Assembly (NCBI GenBank): GCA_030715195.1
Contig: JAUYVI010000005.1
Location: 558,001 to 622,000, forward strand
From: Dongia sedimenti
GTDB lineage: Bacteria; Pseudomonadota; Alphaproteobacteria; Dongiales; Dongiaceae
Reading direction: 5' to 3'
Length of the DNA: 64,000 bases
Part shown: piece by piece, positions 56,213-64,000 of the stretch
How the letters are laid out: the number at the start of each line of letters is the position of its first letter
How positions within the stretch are numbered: the first letter of the stretch is position 1
Notes under the pieces: generated by a model
Seen by the model: only the letters and a program-made list of their open reading frames with translations
The model's database searches: none
What the model was told of the DNA's origin: nothing
Translations under genes and position numbers: made by a program

Positions 56213-57205
56213 TCAGCCGCCGGTCACCGACATATGCCGGGACACCGCGACATTCGGCCCCCGCCGGTCGATCATGAAATCATGGCCGCGCGGCTTTCGC
56301 GTGATCGCGGCGAGAATCGCGGATTCGAGCAGGTCATCGCCCTCACTGGATCGCAAGGCCGTGCGCAGATCCGCGCTGTCCTCCTGGCCGAGGCACATGA
56401 AGAGCAGGCCGGTGCAGGTCACGCGGACCCGGTTGCAGCTTTCGCAGAAATTATGCGTGAGCGGCGTAATGAAGCCGATCCGCTGGCCCGTCTCCAGGCA
56501 TTCGACGTAGCGGGCGGGTCCGCCGGTACGATAGGCGATATCCCGCAATGTCCAGCGCTTTGCGAGATCGGCGCGGACCATGGAGAGCGGATAGAACTGG
56601 TCCAGCCGGCGCTCTCCCCCGATGTCGCCCATCGGCATCACCTCGATGAAGGCGATATCAAAGCCTTGTTCGCCGCACCAGGCGACCAGGTCCGGCAACT
56701 CCTCGTGATTGATGCCTTTGAGTGCCACGGTGTTGACCTTGACCTGCAGGCCGGCAGACTTGGCGGCGGCGAAGCCCTCGAGTACCGCGTCCAGCCGGCC
56801 CCAGCGGGTGATACCTTTGAAGACTTCCGGCCGCAGCGTGTCCAGCGAGACATTGATGCGCCGGACGCCCGCCTCAACCAGTTCGTCGGCATATCGCGCA
56901 AGCTGCGTTCCATTGGTGGTGAGCGTGAGTTCATCGAGCGCACCCGATCCGAGTTGCCGCGAGAGCGACTGGATGAGAGACATAACCTCCCTCCGAACCA
57001 GCGGCTCTCCTCCGGTGAGCCGCAGCTTCTTCACACCGAGTCGGATGAAGCAGTTACAGAGCCGGTCGAGCTCCTCGATCGACAGGACCTCGCTCTTTGG
57101 CCGGAAGACCATGTCTTCCGCCATGCAGTAGACGCAGCGGAGGTCACAGCGATCGGTCACCGAGACACGCAAGTAGGAGATATGACGCCCGAACGGATCC
57201 TGCAC
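56213..57205 (-). CDS. moaA: GTP 3',8-cyclase MoaA (molybdopterin biosynthesis)
   Basis: A 330-residue radical SAM enzyme making the molybdopterin precursor from GTP with MoaC. The N-terminal cluster is C20-D-L-R-C24-V-Y-C27, the second cluster C-E-S-C-x13-C (F-C-E-S-C-N-R ... F-M-C), and the C-terminal G-G tail needed for function is present (S-V-T-G-G). It starts at GTG 57205 with AAGAAGG upstream, giving the usual [14 protein letters not shown] start. It lies behind aioA on the same strand; moaA is a regular member of aio operons, supplying cofactor to AioA. Confidence 0.93.
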   Translation of the reverse strand: MQDPFGRHISYLRVSVTDRCDLRCVYCMAEDMVFRPKSEVLSIEELDRLCNCFIRLGVKKLRLTGGEPLVRREVMSLIQSLSRQLGSGALDELTLTTNGTQLARYADELVEAGVRRINVSLDTLRPEVFKGITRWGRLDAVLEGFAAAKSAGLQVKVNTVALKGINHEELPDLVAWCGEQGFDIAFIEVMPMGDIGGERRLDQFYPLSMVRADLAKRWTLRDIAYRTGGPARYVECLETGQRIGFITPLTHNFCESCNRVRVTCTGLLFMCLGQEDSADLRTALRSSEGDDLLESAILAAITRKPRGHDFMIDRRGPNVAVSRHMSVTGG

Positions 57206-57221
57206 CGCACCCTGCCTTCTT

Positions 57222-57261
57222 AAAAGTGATCCGCGGGGAAAGTCGAATGCCTTCCCCGCGG
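57222..57261 (-). terminator. Hairpin between aioA and moaA, terminator-like
   Basis: CCGCGGGGAA (57231-57240) and TTCCCCGCGG (57252-57261) form a perfect 10-bp stem with an 11-base loop. On the minus strand the stem is followed by ATCACTTTTA (57230-57221). With only four T in a row it may terminate partially or protect the aioBA mRNA 3' end. It lies 22 bp after the aioA stop codon. Confidence 0.65.
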
Positions 57262-57282
57262 TTCGGCTGGAGCAGCGAACGC

Positions 57283-59820
57283 TCAGCTCGTGCGGTACTC
57301 CGGCGACTTGAAGGTCAGGCTCCGGGTGACCTCCGGGGCGTCGGCGATCTTGCGGATGTCGGCCCAGGTCTGCTTGTAGTTGGGGATGACGAGTTCGTTG
57401 ACCCCCGCGTTGATCACGTTGCCCTGCACCCCGGTGGGGAAGGCGAACAGCATGAAGGTCTCGCCTTTCCGGGCCGTTGGGGTCGGATAGACCATCGCCT
57501 GGGTCGAGCCCGCATCGTTGAAGACCTCGACCAGGTCGCCGGCCTTCAGCTTCAGGCTCGCCATGTCGTCCAGGTTCATCTCGATGAACGGATAGGGCCA
57601 GCGGTCCATCACGAAGTCGCTGTCCTGGTCGAGGAAGGCGTTCTGCCAGACCAGGTTGGTCCGCCCGTTGTTGATCAGGAACGCATGCTTCGCCTTCTGC
57701 TCTTCCTTGCCAGGAGCCTGAAGCCCGCGCCATGGGGCGTCCATGAAACGCGCCTTGCCGTCCTCGCCGGAGAACACGCCGTCGGTATAGAGCCGCTTGG
57801 TGCCGACGATCTTGCCGTCCTTGACCGCGGTGGCCGGCTCCTGGAAGCCGTTGGTGCCCATGGCCCGCAAGGTCTCGTAGGTCACGAACTCGCCGCCGCC
57901 GGCATGCTTCTGATAGCCGTCCTTGAAGGCATCCTCCTCGGTCTGCCAGTCGAAGCCCTTGAACTGGTCGGCATACTTGGCGTCGCCCATCTCGCGCAGC
58001 ACACGCTCCATGTGTTGTGCAAGGCCAGCGGCGATCAGGCAGTCCGGTTTGGCGTTGCCGGGCGGATCCATATAGCGCTCGGTCAGCCGCATGCGCCGCT
58101 CACCGTTCATCGAGGTGAGATTCATCTCCCCCGATTCCGCGGCCGGAAGCCAGACATGGCTGGCCTGGCCGATCTGCGAGGGAATGATGTCGACGTCCAC
58201 CGAGAACAGCCCACCGGCCTTGATCGCGCCCAGGATGGCCTTGACCATGCCGTCGCGGTCGCCATAGGGCACGCCGTTCATCGCATCCTTCACGATGTCG
58301 GTGCGGTGCTTGTAGTTCCGCTTGAACTCCAGGGCGTTCAAGGTGGTCTTGTAGTGATCGCAGGCCCAGACGTGATGCACGCCGCCCTTGCCTTCGATCA
58401 GCAGCTTATCGACATAGGCCGCGGGCCGGCCCACATGGGCGTCGCTCGGCCGGACATAGCCTTCCTGGTGGCCGCCGAGCCGCACCACGCCGCCGCCCGG
58501 GCGTCCGATGTTGCCGGTCGCGAGCGCGATATTCACCAGCGCCCCGTTGGTGCGGTAGTTGTCGTTGCCCCAGATCAGTCCTTTTTCGTAGCCGATCATG
58601 GTGCGCCGGCGCTTGCCGCCGTCCTTGGGCTTGGCGATCCACTCGGCCGCCTTGGCGATATCTTCCGCCTTCAGCCCGGTGATCTTCGCCGCTTCCTCGA
58701 GCGAGATCTTGCAACCTTCGACCGCGCCGTCGAAGTTGGTCAGGTGCCCGGGCTTGCCATCGGCTTCGCCGCGCGCCGGGTAGAGATCCGGGCGCTTCGT
58801 GCCGGTGGCGATCGTGCTCGCCTGGATGAAGTCCTTGTCGGTCCAGCCCTGCTCGACGATGTGGGTGAAGATCGCGTTGAACAGCGCCAGATCGGTGCCC
58901 GAGTTCAGCGCGAGATGCAAGACGTTGTCCTTGCCGGCCTCCATCTCGGCCGCATTGACCGTCACGGTCCGCCGCGGATCGATGATGATGATCCGCGCCG
59001 CCGCATGCGGCTCGTCCGGCAGTTGGGCCTTCTTCTTGTCGACCGAGGTCCCGCGCAGGTTGGGAATCCAGTGGTTTAGGAAGTAGTTGGTCTGGGTCTC
59101 CAGCGGATTGGTGCCGACCGCGACGATGGTGTCGGCCAGCTCCGCATCCTCATAGCAGTTGTTCAGCTCGCCGACGCCCATATCCCGGGTCGCATGGACC
59201 TCGGAATTGTAGGCCGGACGGTTGTGGATGCGGACGTTCTTGATCTTCATGGCGCCGAAATAGAGCTTGCCGGTGCCCCAGGTGTTCTCGTAGCCGCCCG
59301 CCGACCCGCCGTGATCGAACATCGAGACGAAGAGGCCATCCTCCCCCTGCTCCTTGACGACCGCGGCGGTGACGCGGGCGACGAGGTCGAGGGCGTCATC
59401 CCAGGAGGTCGGCTGCATCTGTCCGTAGCGCCAGACCATCGGATCGGTCAGGCGCTGCTGCTGCGTGCTGCGCGCGGTGCTGAAGCGGCTCTCGCCCATG
59501 CGGGCGCCGCGCACCGAGCCGAGGCCGGAATTCACCTCGCATTCGCGATCCGGCTTGATCACGATATGCACGTCCTGGCCGTTCTGCTTGACGATGTTGT
59601 ACATCGAGGGCGCGTACCAGGCGACGGTCTCCGCCTCCTGCTGCTTCGAGAGATCGACTCCGAAGACGTTGGCGGCGGCATCCGTGCCGCCCTGCTTGTT
59701 GGCGGGCCAGGTATAGGCGTGATAGCCGCACCCGACGATGCAGTAGTGGCAGGTGACGTTGTGCTTCTTCGCATCCGCCGGAATGATCGGCAGGCGATCG
59801 ATCTGACGCTTGTAGGCCAT
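57283..59820 (-). CDS. aioA: Arsenite oxidase large subunit
   Basis: An 845-residue molybdopterin enzyme oxidising arsenite to arsenate. The 3Fe-4S ligands fit AioA: C24-H-Y-C27-I-V-G-C31 in [19 protein letters not shown]. Typical DMSO-reductase-family regions follow: [14 protein letters not shown] and [25 protein letters not shown]. There is no Tat signal, as in known AioA, which is exported with AioB. Length matches the family (about 820-850). It lies 14 bp after aioB, with a good GGAGGGA ribosome binding site, and before moaA. Confidence 0.96.
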   Translation of the reverse strand: MAYKRQIDRLPIIPADAKKHNVTCHYCIVGCGYHAYTWPANKQGGTDAAANVFGVDLSKQQEAETVAWYAPSMYNIVKQNGQDVHIVIKPDRECEVNSGLGSVRGARMGESRFSTARSTQQQRLTDPMVWRYGQMQPTSWDDALDLVARVTAAVVKEQGEDGLFVSMFDHGGSAGGYENTWGTGKLYFGAMKIKNVRIHNRPAYNSEVHATRDMGVGELNNCYEDAELADTIVAVGTNPLETQTNYFLNHWIPNLRGTSVDKKKAQLPDEPHAAARIIIIDPRRTVTVNAAEMEAGKDNVLHLALNSGTDLALFNAIFTHIVEQGWTDKDFIQASTIATGTKRPDLYPARGEADGKPGHLTNFDGAVEGCKISLEEAAKITGLKAEDIAKAAEWIAKPKDGGKRRRTMIGYEKGLIWGNDNYRTNGALVNIALATGNIGRPGGGVVRLGGHQEGYVRPSDAHVGRPAAYVDKLLIEGKGGVHHVWACDHYKTTLNALEFKRNYKHRTDIVKDAMNGVPYGDRDGMVKAILGAIKAGGLFSVDVDIIPSQIGQASHVWLPAAESGEMNLTSMNGERRMRLTERYMDPPGNAKPDCLIAAGLAQHMERVLREMGDAKYADQFKGFDWQTEEDAFKDGYQKHAGGGEFVTYETLRAMGTNGFQEPATAVKDGKIVGTKRLYTDGVFSGEDGKARFMDAPWRGLQAPGKEEQKAKHAFLINNGRTNLVWQNAFLDQDSDFVMDRWPYPFIEMNLDDMASLKLKAGDLVEVFNDAGSTQAMVYPTPTARKGETFMLFAFPTGVQGNVINAGVNELVIPNYKQTWADIRKIADAPEVTRSLTFKSPEYRTS

Positions 59821-59834
59821 GACCGGTTCCCTCC

Positions 59835-60359
59835 TTAGAGCACGTTGCTGAGACGACCGTAGAGCAGCTCATCCACGCCCTCGGCGTAGATGTCGCCCTT
59901 GTCGTCGATTCGCAGCGCGTACTGCGGGAGGTTCTGGGTCGCCTGACCCCAGATCTGCTGGCCGCCGGCCTCGGGATCGAAGCGCGAGTAATGGCCCGGG
60001 CAATTGAAGCTGCGATCGGCTGCGCTGTAGGACAGCGGAAAGCCCTTGTGCGGGCAGATCGTGCTGAAGCCGACGACATCGCCGTCGGGTCCCGCGCCGC
60101 CCGGCACCTTCTTGCCGAGCTTCAGCAGAACGCCCGGCGCGTCCGCATCGGGATAGGCGACGTCGAACGGAGCATCGGCCTTGAGGTCCTTGATGTTACC
60201 GAGCTTGCTGCTCGGATAGTTGACCCGCGCCAGCGGCGTTGCCGCCTTGCTCTGCGCCGGCGCGATTGTGGTGGCGATGCCGCCGGCCGCGACGATGCCG
60301 GTGCCGCGTAGAAATTGCCGCCGGCCGATATCGACCAGCTTCTCACATTTTTTCGACAT
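59835..60359 (-). CDS. aioB: Arsenite oxidase small subunit (Rieske protein, Tat-exported)
   Basis: A 174-residue Rieske 2Fe-2S protein. A Tat signal R-R-Q-F-L-R-G-T-G (twin Arg 13-14) carries it and AioA to the periplasm. Cluster ligands are C102-P-H104 and C120-P-G-H123. The disulfide cysteines of cytochrome bc-type Rieske proteins (C-x-H-x-G-C and C-P-C-H) are replaced by F107 and G122, as in other AioB proteins, consistent with a lower-potential cluster. ATG 60359 (M-S-K-K-C-E-K) follows GGGAGGGGAA. First gene of aioBA-moaA. Confidence 0.95.
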   Translation of the reverse strand: MSKKCEKLVDIGRRQFLRGTGIVAAGGIATTIAPAQSKAATPLARVNYPSSKLGNIKDLKADAPFDVAYPDADAPGVLLKLGKKVPGGAGPDGDVVGFSTICPHKGFPLSYSAADRSFNCPGHYSRFDPEAGGQQIWGQATQNLPQYALRIDDKGDIYAEGVDELLYGRLSNVL

Positions 60360-60401
60360 GGTTCCCCTCCCAGGAAGACGACGGCCGTCCTGGGAGATGA
60401 A

Positions 60402-60418
60402 GTGCGTGCGGCGTGCCG
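60402..60418 (-). promoter_or_regulatory. Candidate sigma-54 (-24/-12) promoter of aioBA
   Basis: On the minus strand CGGCACG-CCGC-ACGCA places GG at 60417-60416 and GC at 60405-60404, ten bases between, as in the consensus TGGCACG-N4-TTGCA. A start near 60392 would give a 33-base leader to aioB. The activator AioR is a sigma-54-type regulator with an intact GAFTGA loop, which supports this promoter class. Confidence 0.65.
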
Positions 60419-60478
60419 TCTTGCGGTGCGAAAGCACTCCAGGCCGTTCAAGGGGTTGGCGGTGCTGCATCGCAATCC

Positions 60479-60526
60479 AGTCCGGTGTTCCGGACTATCC
60501 TCGCTAGAGGCGTCCGTTGTTCCGGA
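60479..60526. promoter_or_regulatory. Two AioR-type upstream activator sites
   Basis: Site 1: AGTCCGGTGTTCCGGACT (60479-60496), with 7-bp perfect arms. Site 2: TCCGTTGTTCCGGA (60513-60526), differing from the core of site 1 by one base. They are 32 bp apart (three helical turns) and centred about 95 and 127 bp upstream of the predicted start. This is the spacing expected for enhancer-type binding of an NtrC-family activator. Confidence 0.7.
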
Positions 60527-60590
60527 TTGTCGGAGTCGTTTTGTCGGTAACCCGGAGCCACAGGTACCGCGAACAACGAAACTGCGCCGC

Positions 60591-61904
60591 TCAATGCTCC
60601 AGCTTCAGACGCCGCATCTTCTCGAACAGAGTCGAGCGCGAGACGCCCAGCAGCTTCGCCGCCTCTTCGACCTTTCCGCCGACATGGTCCAGGGCGTTGC
60701 GAATGTGCTGGCGCTCGACCTGATCGCGGATGGTCGCAAGCGAGGCGAAGGATGCCGGATTCACCGCATCCGGAACGGCGTCCGGGAACAAATCCTCCGG
60801 TCCAATCCAGACCCCCTCGGCGAGGGCGACCGCGCGTTCGACCCGGTTGCGCAATTCCCGCACATTGCCCGGCCAGCTGTGCAGCATAGCGGCATTCATT
60901 GCCCCGGGCTGATAGCCAGCAACGTGCCGCCCGAACATAGCCGAGAACTCGGCGCGGAAGTGATCGAGCAGCAGCGTGATGTCTTCCGGGCGCTGGCGGA
61001 GCGGCGGGATATGCGCTTCGATGACGCAGATCCGGAACAGCAGGTCCTGCCGGAACTCGCCCCGGGCCGCCGCCGCCTTGAGATCGACGTTGGTTGCACA
61101 GATGATCCTGGCATCGCAGGTCAACTCGCGCTCGCCGCCGACCCGCTGGAACCGCCGCGCCTCCAGGAGCCGAAGCAGCTTTGCCTGCAGGGCCAGAGGC
61201 AGATCGCCGATCTCGTCCAGGAACAGGATGCCGCCGCTGGCGCGCTCGACAAAGCCGACATGGCGCGCAACGGCGCCGGTGAACGCGCCGCGTTCGTGCC
61301 CGAACAGCTCACTTTCTAGCAGCTCCCGCGGAATCGCCGCGCAATTAACGGCGATGAATGGTCCAGCCGCGCGGTCCGACCGGGTGTGCAGGAAGCGCGC
61401 CGCGACCTCCTTGCCGCTGCCGCTTTCGCCGGTGAAAAGTACGGTGGAATCGATGTTCGCGACCCGCCGTACCAGGTCGGCCAGCCGCCGCATGCCGGCA
61501 GATCGCCCGAGCGTGTATTCCTCGATTTCCCGCCTTCGCACCAGAGCCTCGACCTTGGCCAGGAAGTCCGGCATGGCGAAGGGCTTGGCGACGTAGTCGG
61601 CGGCGCCGGCTCGTATCAGCCGGACCGCCTGATCGACCTGCGCATAGCCGGTGATGAACAGGAAAGGCAGCCCCGGCGCATCGGGAATGACCTTGTCGAA
61701 CAGCGATTCGCCATTCATGTCGGGCAGCCGGATATCGCAGATCATAAGATCCGGCAGGGCTTGCCGGACGCTCTGCAGCGCTTCCCGGCCGGTCGGCCAC
61801 CAATCGACTTGGTAACCCTCGAGGTCCAGGCGATGGGCGATCGATTCACCCATGATGGGGTCATCCTCGATCAGCCCGATCCGGGCCTGGCTATGCGACT
61901 GCAT
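60591..61904 (-). CDS. aioR: Sigma-54-dependent response regulator AioR
   Basis: A 437-residue NtrC-type regulator. The receiver has E13-D14-D15 and phospho-acceptor D57 in M-I-C-D-I-R-L-P-D. The AAA+ domain has Walker A G-E-S-G-S-G-K-E, the sigma-54 contact loop G-A-F-T-G-A, Walker B G-I-L-F-L-D-E-I-G, and W-P-G-N-V-R-E-L. The C-terminal FIS-type helix-turn-helix is V-E-E-A-A-K-L-L-G-V-S-R-S-T-L-F-E-K. It activates aioBA in response to arsenite via AioS. It overlaps aioS by 14 bases. Confidence 0.94.
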   Translation of the reverse strand: MQSHSQARIGLIEDDPIMGESIAHRLDLEGYQVDWWPTGREALQSVRQALPDLMICDIRLPDMNGESLFDKVIPDAPGLPFLFITGYAQVDQAVRLIRAGAADYVAKPFAMPDFLAKVEALVRRREIEEYTLGRSAGMRRLADLVRRVANIDSTVLFTGESGSGKEVAARFLHTRSDRAAGPFIAVNCAAIPRELLESELFGHERGAFTGAVARHVGFVERASGGILFLDEIGDLPLALQAKLLRLLEARRFQRVGGERELTCDARIICATNVDLKAAAARGEFRQDLLFRICVIEAHIPPLRQRPEDITLLLDHFRAEFSAMFGRHVAGYQPGAMNAAMLHSWPGNVRELRNRVERAVALAEGVWIGPEDLFPDAVPDAVNPASFASLATIRDQVERQHIRNALDHVGGKVEEAAKLLGVSRSTLFEKMRRLKLEH

Positions 61905-63345
61905 CCAGAATCTCCTTCGTCACGGGGGCTGAAAATTCCGCGAGCGCACCGCCGCTTGCGGGCGAGCGCAGCTTCAAGTCACCGTTGAGCTTTGCCGCCA
62001 GGCGCGAGGCCGTCCAGAGCCCTAGTCCATGGCCTGAGGGCGCCGCATCGCCCGCAGCACCGGCTCGGACCGCCATGAGCGCCGCCTCCGGCAGCTCCGG
62101 TCCTTCATTTGCCACTGTCAGCGACAGCATTCCGCCCTCCAAGGACGCGCTGAAATGCACGTTGCCGCGCTCCGGTGATGCCGCACAGGCATTGAGCAGC
62201 AGGTTGAGAGCGATCTGGCGGATCGAGGAGGCGTCGATCGAGATCTCATCAGGCAGGTTGTTGCGCCAGGAGAGCGCGAGGTGCTTCATCCCGACCTCGT
62301 GCTGGATGAGAAACGGCAGATCCTCGAGGTCGAGCCGGGTCAAGAGCCGGGTCTTGTGGCTGGTCTTATAGGTGACAAGCGCGGCGCGGACGACATGCTG
62401 GATGCCGGCGAGGCCGCGACGCAGGAGATCGATGGTCCGTTGCCGGACGTCCTGGTTGTCGCCGTGGACGTCCATGGTATCGACCGCGTTCATCAGGCCG
62501 CCCAGTGGATTGTTGACCTCATGCGCCATGCCGGAGGCCAAGCGTCCCAGCATTGCCAGTTGCTCCTGGTTGGCAAGCTCCGCCGCCAGCACTTCCCGGT
62601 CGATGTGCGCCTCGACCATGCGGTTGAACTGCTTGAAGAGCCTGCGGTACTCCGGGCTCGATCCCGCGATCGTCGTGGCGTCGATGAGCTCAAGCCGCCC
62701 CTCGGACGCATCCGCCAGGCGACGCTGGACGATCGAGAGCGGCCGGACCAGGCGCTGGACCAGATAGTAGCTGGCGAAGCTGAAGAGGACGGTCAGTCCG
62801 CAGTTGACCGCGATCAGGGTCCAAAGGATTTCGCGTCGCACGGCCAGCAGACCGCTGATGTCGAGCTCCGCCAGGACCGTGCCGATCCTGAATCCTTCCT
62901 GCTCGACGCCGCGAACCAGCCACGCCTTGCCGACCGTTTCGTCGATCACCAGCGGCTTGCCCTGCGCAACCAGCTCCTGCAGGTCCTCTCCGAGCAGCGA
63001 TCGGACGGGGAACCGGTCCGGTGCCGAGCCGGCCAGCACGCGGCCGTCCGGCAGGAGCACCACCATGTAGCGTGCGTTGACCGCACCGTATTGCTGGCGC
63101 GCCCGATCGAGGCTGTCGAAGGTCTCCCAGACGTCCTGGGTCAGCAGGCCGGGGGTGACGGCCGTGGTCAGGCCGTCCATGAAGGCCGAGCTCAAGTTCC
63201 GCAGCGCCAAGGTCTGTTCCCGGGCCAGCCGGCTCAACACGACCTGGGAAATCGCGACCGCAAAGATGACGGTCAGCAGCGCGGCCAGGAGCGGCGCCTG
63301 GACCGTCAGCGGGATGCGCGACCAGAGCCGGCGCAGGCGTCGCAT
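61891..63345 (-). CDS. aioS: Sensor histidine kinase AioS
   Basis: A 484-residue membrane kinase. Helix 1 (about 12-38), a periplasmic domain of about 140 residues, and helix 2 (about 175-197) are followed by a HAMP region. The H-box is G-R-L-A-S-G-M-A-H-E-V-N-N-P with His near 275, the N-box L-N-L-L-L-N-A-C-A-A, and the G2 box G-H-G-L-G-L-W. It phosphorylates AioR. The arsenite signal probably reaches it through the periplasmic binding protein AioX. Its start shares a base with the aioX stop (TGATG), so translation is coupled. Confidence 0.93.
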   Translation of the reverse strand: MRRLRRLWSRIPLTVQAPLLAALLTVIFAVAISQVVLSRLAREQTLALRNLSSAFMDGLTTAVTPGLLTQDVWETFDSLDRARQQYGAVNARYMVVLLPDGRVLAGSAPDRFPVRSLLGEDLQELVAQGKPLVIDETVGKAWLVRGVEQEGFRIGTVLAELDISGLLAVRREILWTLIAVNCGLTVLFSFASYYLVQRLVRPLSIVQRRLADASEGRLELIDATTIAGSSPEYRRLFKQFNRMVEAHIDREVLAAELANQEQLAMLGRLASGMAHEVNNPLGGLMNAVDTMDVHGDNQDVRQRTIDLLRRGLAGIQHVVRAALVTYKTSHKTRLLTRLDLEDLPFLIQHEVGMKHLALSWRNNLPDEISIDASSIRQIALNLLLNACAASPERGNVHFSASLEGGMLSLTVANEGPELPEAALMAVRAGAAGDAAPSGHGLGLWTASRLAAKLNGDLKLRSPASGGALAEFSAPVTKEILDAVA

Positions 63346-64000
63346 CAGCCCTCCCGGCTCTTGACCAGGGCGTACTTGGCAGCGATCGGATCGAACAGCG
63401 ATGCCGGCTCCGGCGCAAAGCCGTCGAGTTCGAGCATCGCCAGCAAGGCTCTGCCCTTCTCACTGGTCGCCGCGGACTGCAGTGCCGTCGCGAGCTGCGC
63501 GATCTTCGCCGAATCCCGATCCGTCTTGAGATGCGCCACCGGCGGGAATCCCAGCCATTCGGACCGGCGCAGCACTTTCGTCTGGCTCGCCAGCTGCGGA
63601 TCGCGATGGCTGATCACATCCCAGACATAGCCGTCCACGCTGCCGCTTTGCGCCAGTCCCGAAGCCACGGCGCGAACCACATTGCGGTGGCCGTAGGTGT
63701 AGAAGGTCTGGCGGAAGAAACCTTGCGGGGTCTCCTGCGCACCGGCCAGAAGGGCCCAGGTCACCAAGTGCCCGGAGTTGCTGTCCGGATCGGAGAACGC
63801 ATGCACGTCGCCACGCAGATCATGCCAATCCGTCACCGACCGGTCCTTGGGGACGATGATGTAGGACTGGTAGAGCGGCTTGCCGTGATAGAGCGGCACG
63901 GAGATCAGCGACAGGCGATCCCAGTGCTGGATGAAGGGGAAGCCGCAGATCCAGGCCGCATCCAACTCTCCGGTCAGGAGGAGCGCGGTGATCTCCTGAT
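63345..64000 (-). CDS. aioX: Arsenite-sensing periplasmic binding protein AioX (partial)
   Basis: The 3' part of a PhnD-like substrate-binding protein; the frame is open through the right window edge, so about the last 218 residues are seen. Preceding the first possible start at 63965 (a TTG codon) the frame reads L-L-L-T-G-E-L-D-A-A-W-I-C-G-F-P, an AioX-like stretch including a cysteine that may take part in arsenite binding. Further PhnD-type segments: Y-I-I-V-P-K-D-R-S, F-S-D-P-D-S-N-S-G-H and G-S-V-D-G-Y-V-W-D. Neighbours aioSR and aioBA support the name. Confidence 0.9.
   Translation of the reverse strand, partial: QEITALLLTGELDAAWICGFPFIQHWDRLSLISVPLYHGKPLYQSYIIVPKDRSVTDWHDLRGDVHAFSDPDSNSGHLVTWALLAGAQETPQGFFRQTFYTYGHRNVVRAVASGLAQSGSVDGYVWDVISHRDPQLASQTKVLRRSEWLGFPPVAHLKTDRDSAKIAQLATALQSAATSEKGRALLAMLELDGFAPEPASLFDPIAAKYALVKSREG

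Noticed and set aside
60508-60523. A second GG-N10-GC sigma-54-like spacing inside the upstream repeats of aioB
   Set aside because: It lacks the CACG part of the -24 element and lies within the inverted repeat, so the match is best explained by the activator site.

Overview
The window is high-GC chromosomal DNA of a proteobacterium, most likely an alphaproteobacterium (Rhodospirillales- or Rhizobiales-like). The pointers are the guaB-rsmB-...-guaA cluster, rlmE next to ppx, an Ohr/HxlR pair, DUF1194 and ELM1-family proteins, a SorC-controlled oligopeptide-type ABC transporter, and an aioXSRBA-moaA arsenite-oxidation locus of the type seen in alphaproteobacteria. No genus can be assigned from sequence reading alone.

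Layout. 1-7.6 kb: small stress and redox genes (beta-propeller proteins, HxlR regulator and ohr, DUF1194 VWA protein with a likely frameshift, catalase-family peroxidase coupled to cytochrome b561, ArsC-like reductase, DoxX), ending in two copies of a G-rich intergenic repeat. 7.6-12.1 kb: a more AT-rich accessory stretch with an ATPase-HNH nuclease pair (Septu-like defence architecture), a 27-codon basic ORF and a DUF5343-like protein. 12.1-22.5 kb: core genes (YgiQ radical SAM; guaB-rsmB-acetyltransferase-guaA for GMP synthesis; a Phd/VapC toxin-antitoxin pair; rlmE; ppx). 22.9-29.1 kb: a second accessory stretch beginning at tRNA-Gln(CUG), with an IetAS-type ATPase/subtilisin pair, a membrane protein, an HTH regulator and a small membrane protein in its own structured transcription unit. 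29.3-38.3 kb: a SorC-type regulator, an alkaline-phosphatase-superfamily hydrolase and a peptide-type ABC transporter operon ending in an atypical amidase.

38.5-48.1 kb is an envelope-stress-like block: an OmpR/EnvZ-type two-component system, an ELM1-family protein, an MlaA lipoprotein, MipA and an RND efflux pump. Three promoters in this block share one unusual operator design: two facing tandem-repeat boxes (RTTGCN-N5-RTTRCG, 11-bp period) placed 44-45 bp apart. I infer that this is the binding signature of the adjacent response regulator and defines a small local regulon; it is the most interesting undescribed signal found.

48.2-56.1 kb holds two divergent paralogous HTH genes over an AT-rich spacer, then hyfB-C-E-F-G-I. 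The large subunit (HyfG) lacks all four Ni-Fe cysteine ligands, so the complex is a hydrogenase-related (Ehr-like) ion-pumping module rather than a hydrogenase. 56.2-64 kb is the arsenite oxidase locus on the minus strand, aioX-aioS-aioR-aioB-aioA-moaA, with a candidate sigma-54 promoter and two upstream AioR-type inverted repeats in front of aioB. The likely flow is: AioX senses arsenite, AioS phosphorylates AioR, AioR binds the upstream sites and drives sigma-54 transcription of aioBA-moaA, and MoaA supplies the molybdopterin precursor for AioA.
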